Shown one piece after another: positions 8,340 to 17,209 of a stretch of DNA of 64,000 nucleotides; position 1 is the first letter of the stretch; each line of letters opens with the position of its first letter. The translations under genes were made by a program, and so were the position numbers. Origin of the DNA: SZUA-442 sp963759175 (lineage in GTDB: Bacteria > Actinomycetota > Acidimicrobiia > Spongiisociales > UBA5794); NCBI GenBank assembly GCA_963759175.1, contig CAVWXP010000007.1, positions 248,001-312,000 on the forward strand. Direction: 5' to 3'. Below the pieces are notes generated by a model. The model ran no database searches. It saw only the letters and a list, made by a program, of their open reading frames with translations, and had not been told where the DNA came from.

Positions 8340-9248
8340 GTGAACGCCTCCCCAACCCGCGACGCGATCGAGATCGTCGAGGTCGGCCCACGCGACGGCC
8401 TCCAGAACGAGGACACGATTCTCACGACTCGCCAGAAGATCGACCTGATCGATCACCTCGTGCGTGCCGGCGTGCGGCGCATCGAGGCCGTGTCGTTCGC
8501 CCACCCGACCTATGTGCCCCAGATGGCGGACGCCGAAGCGGTGATGGCGGGTATCGATGCGGTTGAAGGGGTGTCGTACATCGGCCTCGTCATGAATGCC
8601 AGGGGATTCGAACGGGCGTTGGCGACCCGCGTCGACGAGATCAACATGCCGATCATGGCGACCGACACCTTCAATCGGGAGAACCAGGGCGTCGCGACCG
8701 CCGAGTCCATCGCGGTGCTCCGTGATGCCGTCGCCGCCGCACACGCACGCGGCACGTCGGTGTCGGCGACCATCGGGGTGGCGTGGGGCTGCCCCTTCGA
8801 GGGCGAGGTTCCGCTCACCGGGCTCCTCGGTGTCGTCGAAGCCGTCATCGCCACCGGCGTCGACGAGCTCGCCGTGGCCGACACCATCGGCGTGGCCGAT
8901 CCATGGGCCGTGACCGAACGCATCGACGCCATCGCGACCATGACCGGCGACATGCCGCTGCGTGTCCACTTCCACGACACGCGTAACACCGGCATCGCGA
9001 ACACGTACGCCGCGATCCAGTCCGGGGTTCGGGTGGTCGATGCCTCGGTCGGCGGCATCGGCGGGTGTCCGTTCGCCCCCGCTGCCACGGGCAACATCCC
9101 CACCGATGACCTCGTCTACATGCTCGATCGCGCGGGGTTCTCACACGGGTTGTCGCTCGATGGCCTCATCGGCGTCTCGGGTGAAGTCGCTGGCGCCCTC
9201 GGCAAGGACGTCCCTGCCATGTTGCCCCGTGCGGGCGGATTCCCGTGA
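8340..9248 (+). CDS. hydroxymethylglutaryl-CoA lyase-type enzyme
   Basis: 302 aa, a full-length TIM-barrel of the HMG-CoA lyase group. VEVGPRDGLQNE (catalytic Arg), the metal-binding HFHDTRNTG block and the signature GGIGGCPFAPAATGN with the active-site Cys243 are all present. The usual reaction splits HMG-CoA to acetyl-CoA and acetoacetate, the last step of leucine breakdown; related 3-hydroxy-acyl-CoA lyases share these motifs. GTG start, with no strong ribosome-binding site. Its stop overlaps the GTG of the Dabb gene (GTGA). No other leucine-pathway gene is adjacent, so the exact substrate is not settled. Confidence 0.88.
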   Translation: MNASPTRDAIEIVEVGPRDGLQNEDTILTTRQKIDLIDHLVRAGVRRIEAVSFAHPTYVPQMADAEAVMAGIDAVEGVSYIGLVMNARGFERALATRVDEINMPIMATDTFNRENQGVATAESIAVLRDAVAAAHARGTSVSATIGVAWGCPFEGEVPLTGLLGVVEAVIATGVDELAVADTIGVADPWAVTERIDAIATMTGDMPLRVHFHDTRNTGIANTYAAIQSGVRVVDASVGGIGGCPFAPAATGNIPTDDLVYMLDRAGFSHGLSLDGLIGVSGEVAGALGKDVPAMLPRAGGFP

Positions 9249-9538
9249 TCCGCCACGTCGCCCTCTTCCACTTCGTCCCCGGAACGTCGGCCGCCGCCGT
9301 CGATGCCATCGACCGTGCGCTCGCGGAGCTGCCGGACACCATCGACGAGATCGTCGAGTATCACTTCGGTCGTGACCTCGAGTGGCTCACCGGGAACGCT
9401 GACTACGCCGTGGTCGCGGATTTCGCCTCTCGCGATGATTGGGCCTCGTACCTGTCGCATCCGCGGCATGTCGCCGTCGTCGACGGCGTCATTGCTCCCG
9501 TGCTCGAAACCGTGACACGGGTGCAGTTCAGCTGGTGA
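9245..9538 (+). CDS. Dabb (stress-responsive A/B barrel) domain protein
   Basis: 97 aa. The pattern MIRHVALFHFVPG, then a helix, a central FGRDLEW and the C-terminal YLSHPRHVAVVDGVIAPV is that of Dabb proteins, small dimeric alpha-beta barrels with diverse, often unknown roles. Translationally coupled to the upstream lyase through a GTGA overlap, so it may be an accessory or a small enzyme of the same pathway. The end overlaps the convergent membrane protein gene by 11 nt. Confidence 0.85.
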   Translation: MIRHVALFHFVPGTSAAAVDAIDRALAELPDTIDEIVEYHFGRDLEWLTGNADYAVVADFASRDDWASYLSHPRHVAVVDGVIAPVLETVTRVQFSW

Positions 9539-10391
9539 TCCCCGGCGTCGATGGGGTCGCCGGATGCACGAACACCCGATAGATGGCGGCGATCACGAGG
9601 GCGGCGAACGCGGGGCTGATCGACCAGAAGCCGTCGACTCCGGAGATGACGGCTGCCCACATGCAGAACGAGCCGGTGGCGACCCGCGCCATCTGCAACC
9701 GGCGGGCGTCGATCACCGCACCGCCGGCATCGACGACCGTCGACACGGCGATCGGGCGTGACGCCACCATCATCGCAAGCCCCGCGAGCGCAGCGAGCCC
9801 GTAGGCCGCGGTCGTGATGTCGAGGTCATAGCCCTCCCCGCGAACGACCGTCCACGCGACGACGGCGCCACCCGCCAGGGCACCGACCGCGTACGCGAGG
9901 ATCGCCATCGTGCGACGATCCCCCACCTCGGGGGCCGCCCACAGCCACAGGCCGACCGTCAGGAGCACGATCCACAGCACCGGTGTCGAGGCCGAGAGGA
10001 ATCCGATGCCGGCGAGCACCACGACGTCGCCGACCTTGACCGAGGCACCCACCGTGCCGGCTACGAGGCGGGCGGCGATGAGGACGACCCCGGTGACCAG
10101 CGCCGACGGCACGACGAACACGGCGATACCGAGGGTCAGCGCCATGGCCCAGGTCGCAGCCGACGGTAGGTCGGGGTCGAGCTCGCGTGCCATCGCCCAT
10201 CCGAGGAACACCCCGACTGCCCCGAATACGGCAGCGAGACCGGCGCTGGCGAAGGAATCGCCGTCAACGCCGACCGACACGACGAGGAGTACCGCAAAGG
10301 CCACGACACCGCCACCCAGGGCGATCCGGTTCGAGTGGAGCCGGTGATCGAAGGATCGGCCGAGTCCGGTGATGTCGGTGTACGAGGCCAT
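9528..10391 (-). CDS. polytopic membrane protein of unknown function
   Basis: 287 aa. Eight or nine hydrophobic helices are evident, spread evenly over the whole length with short Arg/Asp-containing loops. No transport or enzyme motif is seen. The start was put at the ATG at 10391 (MASYTDITGLGRSF) because sequence further upstream is Arg/Gly-rich and lies inside the next gene. It follows the di-haem lipoprotein gene by 11 nt on the same strand, so the two are probably cotranscribed; a role at the membrane linked to that redox protein is possible but unproven. Confidence 0.75.
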   Translation of the reverse strand: MASYTDITGLGRSFDHRLHSNRIALGGGVVAFAVLLVVSVGVDGDSFASAGLAAVFGAVGVFLGWAMARELDPDLPSAATWAMALTLGIAVFVVPSALVTGVVLIAARLVAGTVGASVKVGDVVVLAGIGFLSASTPVLWIVLLTVGLWLWAAPEVGDRRTMAILAYAVGALAGGAVVAWTVVRGEGYDLDITTAAYGLAALAGLAMMVASRPIAVSTVVDAGGAVIDARRLQMARVATGSFCMWAAVISGVDGFWSISPAFAALVIAAIYRVFVHPATPSTPGITS

Positions 10392-10402
10392 GAGCCCGAA
10401 CG

Positions 10403-11794
10403 CTAGAGCGATTTGAGGAAGACGAGGACCCGCTGACGATCCTCCGCCGAGAGCGCGACGAACGACTCGCGTGCACCGAGGGCCTCGCCGTCGTGCCACA
10501 GCACGGCTTCCTCGATGGAGCGAGCCCGTCCGTCGTGGAGGAATCCCGCCTCCGGGTTGACCGTTCGCGTCAGGCCGAGACCCCACAGGGGCGCCGTGCG
10601 CCACTCCGTCGGACCAGCAACTCCGTCAGAGCGACCATCGCCGAGGTCCGGCCCCATGTCATGGAGCAGCAGGTCGGTGTACGGGATGATGGCCTGACCA
10701 CTGAGCGCCTCGATGGCGTGGTCACCGGTCGTCCACCGAGCGACGTGGCACGAGCTGCATCCGATGTCGCCGAACAGGACGCCGCCTTCCTGGACGGCGG
10801 TGTCGCCGGCCGAAGGGCGTCCCGGCACTGCGAGCGTTTGGGCGTAGGCAACGACGGCTGCGAATCGCTCCTCGGAGATCTCCGGTGCACCGCCAGACGG
10901 AAGACCCGCACAACCGGTTTGGACGGTGGGACAGTTCTCGGTCGGGAGCAGTGGCGACGTGATCCCGAGATCGAGGAGGTAGGCGATGGCGGTCTGGTCC
11001 GCAACCGACGCGACATTGGCCTTCCAGCCGAAGCGCCCGAGCGAATCCGGGCCCAGCGAGGGGGAGTCGACGAAGGAGGCGACGCCGGAGATCCCGTCCC
11101 CGTCCTGATCGTCCGGGTCGGCGAGGGCGATGATGGCCTCGGCGGGGATCGCTTCGAGCAGCCCGAGGCCGATGAGCGGCGGGCCGAGCCTCACACCGGT
11201 CGCCACCCTTGCCTCGAGGGGGCCGAACGCGGCGTCGGACACCACCACCTCGGGACGACGCAGGATGAACGGGGTGCCGTCGCCGTATGCACCGTCCACG
11301 TCGCTCCACGTGACAGCGATCGAGGCCTCGGGCATCGCCCCCGGCACGGCTTCCGTCTGGATCTGGGTGTGATAGGCGTCGAGCGTCGTCCCCATGGAGG
11401 CGTCGTCGAGGAACCGCAGGATGGCGCCACGCACGGACCCACCCGATGGAGCCGGCGACCGACCGTCCGCCGGATGGCACGCCGCACACGACACCGCGAG
11501 GTACGTCGGCCCGAGTCCGTCCCGCTCGTTGGCCCCGGGCCCCGCCGGTTCCCATGGCTCGGTGAAGAAGCTGTCGCCGATCCGGAAGAGCGCGACGTCG
11601 TCGTCGGCCAGGTTCGCTGCGGGTTGGCTGAACGCCCCCGGCCCGTAGTTGTCGACGGTTCCCGCACCCCCCGGCGCCTCGCCGGAATCCCCGTATCCGC
11701 CGTACCCGGCGGGGGAACACGCCGCGACGACGAGGGCGGCGGCGAGGGAGGCGAACAGGAGGCGGGCAGGCACGGCGCCAGCGTATCGCCGCAT
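10403..11794 (-). CDS. di-haem oxidoreductase (DUF1111/DHOR-type) lipoprotein
   Basis: 463 aa. The N-terminus is a lipoprotein signal ending LVVAAC with the lipobox Cys26. Two c-type haem attachment sites follow: CAACH (103-107) and CSSCH (346-350). The spacing and the RFGWKANV and FLHDGRARSIEEAVLWHDGEA blocks match the DHOR family, putative peroxidases or thiol oxidoreductases outside the cell membrane. The last block (H-D-G-R...W-H-D-G-E) is the classic C-terminal signature. The protein should be anchored to the outer face of the membrane; its electron partner is unknown. Confidence 0.88.
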   Translation of the reverse strand: MRRYAGAVPARLLFASLAAALVVAACSPAGYGGYGDSGEAPGGAGTVDNYGPGAFSQPAANLADDDVALFRIGDSFFTEPWEPAGPGANERDGLGPTYLAVSCAACHPADGRSPAPSGGSVRGAILRFLDDASMGTTLDAYHTQIQTEAVPGAMPEASIAVTWSDVDGAYGDGTPFILRRPEVVVSDAAFGPLEARVATGVRLGPPLIGLGLLEAIPAEAIIALADPDDQDGDGISGVASFVDSPSLGPDSLGRFGWKANVASVADQTAIAYLLDLGITSPLLPTENCPTVQTGCAGLPSGGAPEISEERFAAVVAYAQTLAVPGRPSAGDTAVQEGGVLFGDIGCSSCHVARWTTGDHAIEALSGQAIIPYTDLLLHDMGPDLGDGRSDGVAGPTEWRTAPLWGLGLTRTVNPEAGFLHDGRARSIEEAVLWHDGEALGARESFVALSAEDRQRVLVFLKSL

Positions 11795-11889
11795 CGATTC
11801 AAGGCCGTGCTCCCACCTGCCGATGTATGGCTACCGGACTGCTCGCCGTCTACTGTGAGCAATGAGAGCCGTGGCCACGGGGGTATTCG

Positions 11890-13107
11890 ATGGGCAAACG
11901 CACCAGCCAGGTCGGTCCGCATGGCGACCCGCTTCCTCGCAGGAAGCGACGCACGCTCCTCGGCTCCGTCATGCGGGTCGCACTCGTGGTTGTCGGCGTC
12001 GTCGCGGTCCTGTTCCTCATCGGCGGTTGGCACTTCTCGAACCAGATCGAGTCCGGGGCCCTCGCCCCACCCAAGAGCGGTCCTCCCGACTTCGAGTGGA
12101 ACGTCACCGATGTCGGCTCCACGATCAGCCTCCAGGCCGGACCCACGACGGACCAGGCGGGCGAGGCCGGCCTGAGCGGGCTGTGGTGGGACGACGGCTA
12201 TGGCCAATCAGGAGACCTCATCTCGTCGACCGACGGTGACGGTGGATACACCGACGTCCGTTCCCTCCAACCGGGAACCCCCACCCCGGACGTCGGAACC
12301 GACCTCAAGGTCGACTTCTATTACTGGCGCGGCACACCAGAAGACATCGGCGTCGAATACACCACGGTCCGGTACTCCTCAGATATCGGTTCGTTCCCGG
12401 CGTGGTTCATCGAGGGGGACTCCGACACGTGGGCCATCGTCCTCCACGGCAAGGGCGGAACGCCAGAGGAGGCACTTCGGATCATTCCCATCCTCCAGGC
12501 CGAGGGCTATCCGATCCTCGTGATCAACTACCGCAACGACGTCGGTCAGGAACGCGATCCCTCGGGTCGGTACACCTACGGCGTTTCGGACTGGGTGGAC
12601 GTCGCGGCTGCCGTGACCTACGCACGTGACAACGGAGCGCGCGACCATGTCCTCGTCGGCTATTCATACGCGGGGTCGATGATCGCCGGATTCCTCACGC
12701 AATCGCCACTGCGGAACTCGACGAAGGCGGCCATCCTCGACTCGCCGGTCCTGAGCTTCTCGGACGCCGTGGACTTCCGTGCATCCAATACGGACCTGCC
12801 GCTGCTGCCCATCAAGGTGCCCCAGGTGTTGACGGACTTCTCGAAGTGGATCGCTTCATGGCGATTCGACGTCGATTGGGCCGCATCCGACTACCTCGAG
12901 CAGACGGGCAGCTACTTCGCCCCCACGTTGATCTTCCACGGCACGAGTGATATCTCGGTGCCACACGCGACCAGCGCTGAGATGGCGGCGGAGCGCCCGG
13001 ACATCGTGACGCTGGTGAGCAACGACTCCGGACACACGAGGTCTTGGAACATCGGTCCCGATGCCTACGAGGCAGCCATCGCTGAGTTCCTGGCCTCACT
13101 GGACTGA
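11890..13107 (+). CDS. membrane-anchored alpha/beta hydrolase
   Basis: 405 aa. A basic N-terminal tail (RRKRR) and one helix (about 29-47) place the enzyme outside the membrane. The hydrolase domain has the oxyanion strand WAIVLHGKGG, the nucleophile elbow GYSYAGS with Ser259, and late blocks LIFHGTSDISVPHATS (Asp) and NDSGHTRSW (His), completing the triad. Such proteins are esterases or peptidases of the BAAT/prolyl-oligopeptidase-like group; substrate unknown. It is divergent from the di-haem gene (95-nt gap) and ends 6 nt before the convergent glycerate kinase. Confidence 0.85.
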   Translation: MGKRTSQVGPHGDPLPRRKRRTLLGSVMRVALVVVGVVAVLFLIGGWHFSNQIESGALAPPKSGPPDFEWNVTDVGSTISLQAGPTTDQAGEAGLSGLWWDDGYGQSGDLISSTDGDGGYTDVRSLQPGTPTPDVGTDLKVDFYYWRGTPEDIGVEYTTVRYSSDIGSFPAWFIEGDSDTWAIVLHGKGGTPEEALRIIPILQAEGYPILVINYRNDVGQERDPSGRYTYGVSDWVDVAAAVTYARDNGARDHVLVGYSYAGSMIAGFLTQSPLRNSTKAAILDSPVLSFSDAVDFRASNTDLPLLPIKVPQVLTDFSKWIASWRFDVDWAASDYLEQTGSYFAPTLIFHGTSDISVPHATSAEMAAERPDIVTLVSNDSGHTRSWNIGPDAYEAAIAEFLASLD

Positions 13108-13113
13108 GTCCCG

Positions 13114-14331
13114 TCAGCCACAGATCCACAGGTCGGCGACGTTCGTGCCGGTGGGTCCGGTAACCACCGTCGCGCCGACGGCCCGGAGCGCTTGATGCGC
13201 AGCGAAGTCGGTGATCGCGGCCTCGGCGTCGATTCCGGCCCGACGGATCCGTCCCCACGTCGACCCGTCGACGATCGCACCCGCAGCGTCGGTGGTGCCA
13301 TCGCGCCCATCGGAAGCCAGAGCCCCGAAGACCCGGCCCGAACCCGCCAGAAGGCGCGCAGCGAGGAGCGCTGCGTGCTGGTTGCGGCCACCGGGCTGCG
13401 GCGACGTGACGCGCACCGTCGTCTCACCGAAGCCGATCACGGTGCAATCGGGGGAACGGGCGACGAACGCCTCCACGGCAGGACTGACATCACCGGTGAC
13501 TGCCTCGGGGACGACGATCACCCGCCCATCATCGATGGCCGCAGCGAGCGCCCTGGCAGCCATCTCCGGACCTGCTGCGGTGACCGTGATCATCGACGAT
13601 GGTGCGGTTGCACGCGTCCATCGGTTCGCCGCAGCGACGATTGCCGCGGGTAACTGGGCGGAGAGGCCCGAGTCCGCGATGATGGCCCGCGCACGTGCGC
13701 CGAGGTCGCTCGCGAGGGTCGGACCGGACGCCACCACAGGGGGACCACCGCCCACGACATCCTCGATGACGATCGTCCACGCCGCCCGAACCGCCAGGTC
13801 GTCGACGAGGTGGCCCGCCTTGAGCGCACTGGCACAGGCACGAATGGCGTTCATCTCAACGATCGGCAGCCCGCTGCGGATGAGCACCTCGTTCATCGCC
13901 GTGATGTCCGCTTCGGTGACGCCGGGCCGCGGCTGTTCGGCAAGGGCCGAGCCGCCTCCGGACACGCACGCGACGAGCACATCGGAGGGACGGATCGAAG
14001 CGACCTCGCGCATCACGGCTGCCCCGGCCAGGTAGCTGCGTGCATCGGGCACCGGGTGGCCGCCGACGAAGATCGGGAGAGGGCACGGTTCCTCATGGTC
14101 CGACACGACGATCCCGCGGTACGCCCCGGTCTCGGCGCACACGGCGCGCACCATGCCCGGTGCGGCCTTCCCGATGCCGACGACCACGATGTCAGATGCC
14201 GCGGCGGCGACCGCCGTGCCACCGATGACGAGGGAGGTGCCGTCGTAGCTGCAGAGGGCCCGCGTCGACCGCTCGGCGTCGGCTGCCCGGATGGCCGCCT
14301 CGAACGCACCGATGGCGAGCGACCTGTTCAC
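13114..14331 (-). CDS. glycerate 2-kinase (MOFRL family)
   Basis: About 405 aa. VVVGIGKAAPGM, HPVPDARS, CVSGGGSALAEQPRPGVT and the C-terminal FGALASDGRDGTTDAAGAIVDG, then VTGPTGTNVADL, are the recognised blocks of the GckA/TtuD glycerate 2-kinases. The enzyme phosphorylates D-glycerate to 2-phosphoglycerate using ATP, feeding serine or glyoxylate breakdown into glycolysis. Start choice: an ATG exists at 14346, but that ATG forms part of a GGAGGT sequence that stands 6 nt before a GTG at 14331 (VNRSLAIGAFEA), so the GTG is the better start. No other glyoxylate-pathway gene is adjacent. Confidence 0.9.
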   Translation of the reverse strand: MNRSLAIGAFEAAIRAADAERSTRALCSYDGTSLVIGGTAVAAAASDIVVVGIGKAAPGMVRAVCAETGAYRGIVVSDHEEPCPLPIFVGGHPVPDARSYLAGAAVMREVASIRPSDVLVACVSGGGSALAEQPRPGVTEADITAMNEVLIRSGLPIVEMNAIRACASALKAGHLVDDLAVRAAWTIVIEDVVGGGPPVVASGPTLASDLGARARAIIADSGLSAQLPAAIVAAANRWTRATAPSSMITVTAAGPEMAARALAAAIDDGRVIVVPEAVTGDVSPAVEAFVARSPDCTVIGFGETTVRVTSPQPGGRNQHAALLAARLLAGSGRVFGALASDGRDGTTDAAGAIVDGSTWGRIRRAGIDAEAAITDFAAHQALRAVGATVVTGPTGTNVADLWICG

Positions 14332-14425
14332 TGCGGACACCTCCATCCGCTTGGGGAGACGCCCAACGATACGACGGCCTGTCAGCAGGGTCGTTGCTCG
14401 CCGTCTCGGGGTGGCTCGGACGCGA

Positions 14426-14453
14426 CGACGCCCGGCCGTTGGGCCGGGCGTCG
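14426..14453 (-). terminator. stem-loop terminator candidate
   Basis: A perfect 12-bp stem, CGACGCCCGGCC, with loop GTTG and its complement. It lies 20 nt beyond the stop of the secreted acidic protein on the minus strand. There is no T-tract, as is common in GC-rich actinobacteria. Confidence 0.65.
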
Positions 14454-14472
14454 CGATCGGGTCGGTGGGGCG

Positions 14473-14994
14473 TCAGGCGTTTGCGTCCTCGGCGGGTGCT
14501 CCACCACCGAACCCCCGCCCACGGTGGGCGCCACGGTGCTGCTCTCGCAAGTCGCGGAGTTCATCCCTGGTGATCTCCCCGTCGGAGGCCGCATCGGCGA
14601 ATGGGCCGTCGGGGTCGTTGAACGGGTGGTCGTCGCCGAGTTGGGAGAGCTCGGATGCGTCGATCACGTCGTCATCGAGGAACTCGACGATCTGCTCACG
14701 GTTCGCCTGCCGTTCCTCCCTGCGAGCTTCGCGTTCTTCACGGATCTCGTCGCGCTTGGCGAGCATGGCATCGGCAACGGCATCGGCCTGGGTCCGGGTC
14801 AGCGTGCCGTCGCCGACGAGGTCGGTGAGCACCTCTTCGAGCGGACCGACACGGTCGTCATCGACGACCACGACGTTGGTGTCGCCGGGGTCGATGGTCT
14901 GGGCACTGGCTGGGTCCATGGTCACCGTTGAGGCGACGAAGGCTCCTGCTACGAGGACGCTGGCTGCGGCCAGCGATGCGAGGATGGGTTTCAT
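14473..14994 (-). CDS. secreted acidic protein with EF-hand-like segments
   Basis: 173 aa. Clear Sec signal peptide (1-31, hydrophobic core SLAAASVLVAGAFVAS, cleavage after ASA). The mature part is highly charged: a helical K/R/E-rich centre (AKRDEIREEREARREERQAN) between two regions that resemble calcium-binding loops (DDDVIDASELSQLGD and DAASDGEITRDEL). A C-terminal His/Gly/Arg tail follows. The ATG at 14994 is preceded by GAAAGGAGC. It lies upstream of, and diverges from nothing but, the two-component genes on the same strand, so it may be an output or sensor partner of that system; function unknown. Confidence 0.8.
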   Translation of the reverse strand: MKPILASLAAASVLVAGAFVASTVTMDPASAQTIDPGDTNVVVVDDDRVGPLEEVLTDLVGDGTLTRTQADAVADAMLAKRDEIREEREARREERQANREQIVEFLDDDVIDASELSQLGDDHPFNDPDGPFADAASDGEITRDELRDLREQHRGAHRGRGFGGGAPAEDANA

Positions 14995-15094
14995 GATGGG
15001 CTCCTTTCGTCCATCGCAACCACAGGATCGGGCACAGATGTCTGGGGGATGTGAGGTGGAACTGAGAGCTCCATGAGAGATGCCTGCGCCCCGG

Positions 15095-16426
15095 TCACGA
15101 CGTCGGCAGCGTGAACCCGACGGCGGCTCCGGAGCGATCCGTGCGGTTCCGTGCGAACACGGTGCCACCGTGGTCGCCGACGATCTGCTCGACGATCGAC
15201 AACCCGAGGCCGGAGCCGGCTCTGGTGCGAGCCTGATCCGATCGGTAGAACCGCTCGAACACGTGGGGAAGGTCTCCATCATCGAGGCCCGGGCCCTCAT
15301 CAGTGACCGTGAGCGTGCCCGCATCCATCTCGATTCGCACCACCCCGTCGTCGGGACTCCATGCATCGGCGTTCGCGACGATGTTGGTGACGGCGCGTTC
15401 GAGCGCTTCGCGTCGTCCCCTGACGACCGTCTCATCGCAGGCCACCTCCACCCGACGACCGTTTCGACGGCGGAGGCGTTCGACGACCTGGTCGATCACC
15501 TCGGCCACGGTGACCTCCGTGATCGGTTCCTCCTCGTATCGATCGGTCGCGAGGTCCACGATCTCGGCAACGAGGATGCTGAGCTCCTCGACCTCGGCAT
15601 GGGCGGCATCGATCATCGACGCCCGCTCCTCGTCACTCACCGCATGGCGCTGGAGGAGCTCGAGGTTCATCCGCAGGGCCGTGAGGGGAGTCCGCAGTTC
15701 ATGGCCGGCGTCGCGCACGAGGCGGATCTGCTGTGCCTTCGATTCCTCGAGTCTGGCGAGCAACTCGTTGAATCCCCTGGCGAGTTGGGCGACCTCATCA
15801 TCGCCCACGACCTCGAGTCGTTGGTCGAGCGATCCCGAGGAGGCGACGTCGCTGATCGCGAGATGCAGGTCATCGATGGGCCGCACGGCGTTGCGGCTGA
15901 CCAGCGCTCCGAGACCGACGGCCACCCCGATGCCGAGCAAGCCGCCGATTGCGAGCATCCCCGCGAAGCTGCGCAGGGTGTCATCGGCTTCGGTGAGGGG
16001 TCGCGCGATCTGCACCACGATGCCCGTCTCTGCCTGCGACACGGCGACGATCCGGAGATGCACGCCGTCGACGAACTCCGAACGCAGGACGGCGGTGTCG
16101 GCTGGTACGGAATCGTCATCGGGAGGTGGCAGGATCAGCTCGTCCTCCCCGATGTTGAACGTCGATCCATCGGGGAACACGGCCTGGTAGTACACGGAGT
16201 CGAAGTCGCCCGGGCGCGCCGGGAACAGGACGTTGCCACCTCGGCCCGGACGTCCGAGGTCCGCGGGAAGGTCGCGGCTCAGGACCCTCGCCCTCGCCAG
16301 CAGGCTCCGGTCGATCGGCTCGAGTACCTGGCGTCTCGCCGCGAGGAATGCCCCAACCGAAACGATCACGACGGTGACAGCGACCGCGACCGCGGCTGCG
16401 ACGGTGATCCGCCGGCGGATGGTCAT
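15095..16426 (-). CDS. two-component sensor histidine kinase, HAMP type
   Basis: 443 aa. Two membrane helices (about 8-30 and 153-177) flank an extracellular sensing region; a HAMP linker (about 173-225), HisKA domain with phospho-acceptor His242 in DAGHELRTPLTAL, and an ATPase domain with N-box (ERAVTNIVANADAW), DEGPG, and GSGLGLSIVEQI follow. It autophosphorylates and passes the phosphate to the adjacent OmpR-type regulator. Start ATG overlaps the regulator's stop by one base (TGATG), showing coupling. The overall plan resembles actinobacterial MprB/PrrB-type envelope-stress kinases; the signal is not known. Ends about 100 nt before the secreted EF-hand-like protein. Confidence 0.92.
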   Translation of the reverse strand: MTIRRRITVAAAVAVAVTVVIVSVGAFLAARRQVLEPIDRSLLARARVLSRDLPADLGRPGRGGNVLFPARPGDFDSVYYQAVFPDGSTFNIGEDELILPPPDDDSVPADTAVLRSEFVDGVHLRIVAVSQAETGIVVQIARPLTEADDTLRSFAGMLAIGGLLGIGVAVGLGALVSRNAVRPIDDLHLAISDVASSGSLDQRLEVVGDDEVAQLARGFNELLARLEESKAQQIRLVRDAGHELRTPLTALRMNLELLQRHAVSDEERASMIDAAHAEVEELSILVAEIVDLATDRYEEEPITEVTVAEVIDQVVERLRRRNGRRVEVACDETVVRGRREALERAVTNIVANADAWSPDDGVVRIEMDAGTLTVTDEGPGLDDGDLPHVFERFYRSDQARTRAGSGLGLSIVEQIVGDHGGTVFARNRTDRSGAAVGFTLPTS

Positions 16427-17112
16427 CAGCCGGCTCGGAGCACGTAGCCGACACCACGTACGGTGTGGAGCAGCCGTGGCTCACCGTCGGCTTCCATCTT
16501 GCGACGCAGGTAGCCCACGTAGACATCGAGCGAGTTCGACGACGTCAGGAAGTCGATGCCCCAGATCTCCTCATAGATCGTGTCACGATCGAGGACGATG
16601 CCGGGTGCCCTCGCGAGCAGGAGGAGGAGGTCGAACTCGGTCTTCGTGAGTCCGAGGTCCCTGCCATCGCGTACGGCTGAACGCGCCCCCGGGTCGATCA
16701 CCAGGTCCTCGTACCTGATCACCGCTGACACGTCGCCCGCTGATCTTCGCAAGAGGGCACGGATGCGGGCGAGGAGCTCGTCGAGGGCGAAAGGCTTGGT
16801 GACATAGTCGTCGGCTCCGGCGTCGAGACCCTCGACACGGTCGCCCACCGTCACCCTGGCCGTGAGCATGAGGATCGGAACGGTGTCCCCTGAGGCCCGG
16901 ATGCGTCGACACGTCTCGATGCCGTCGACGTGAGGCATCATGACGTCGAGGATGACCAGATCGGGCGTGGATGAGCGCAGATGCGACAGCGCAACGGCCC
17001 CGTCGGTGGCGGTATCGATCTCGTAGCCCTCGAACGACAACGCCCGCTCGAGCGCTTCGCGAACGGCTTGGTCGTCCTCTACGACGAGGATCCTTGCGGG
17101 AGGTGTGTGCAC
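16426..17112 (-). CDS. OmpR/PhoB-family response regulator
   Basis: 228 aa. Receiver domain 7-120 with acidic pocket E12-D13-D14, phospho-acceptor Asp56 (LVILDVMMP), switch Thr in LMLTARV and Lys in VTKPF; winged-helix DNA-binding domain 130-228 (LTKTEFDLLLLLARAPG, ...VYVGYLRRKME). It binds DNA as a dimer when phosphorylated by the kinase encoded directly downstream. First gene of the kinase operon; likely autoregulated through the short divergent region towards the dehydrogenase remnant. MprA/PrrA-like by length and motif. Confidence 0.93.
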   Translation of the reverse strand: MHTPPARILVVEDDQAVREALERALSFEGYEIDTATDGAVALSHLRSSTPDLVILDVMMPHVDGIETCRRIRASGDTVPILMLTARVTVGDRVEGLDAGADDYVTKPFALDELLARIRALLRRSAGDVSAVIRYEDLVIDPGARSAVRDGRDLGLTKTEFDLLLLLARAPGIVLDRDTIYEEIWGIDFLTSSNSLDVYVGYLRRKMEADGEPRLLHTVRGVGYVLRAG

Positions 17113-17209
17113 GCACCCATCGTACGTTCACCGCGTGAAGGATCGCTGAATGCACGATGAGAACCTCCTAAGGGATTCGCACGACCAGTGGTGGGTACGC
17201 TCATGCCTC

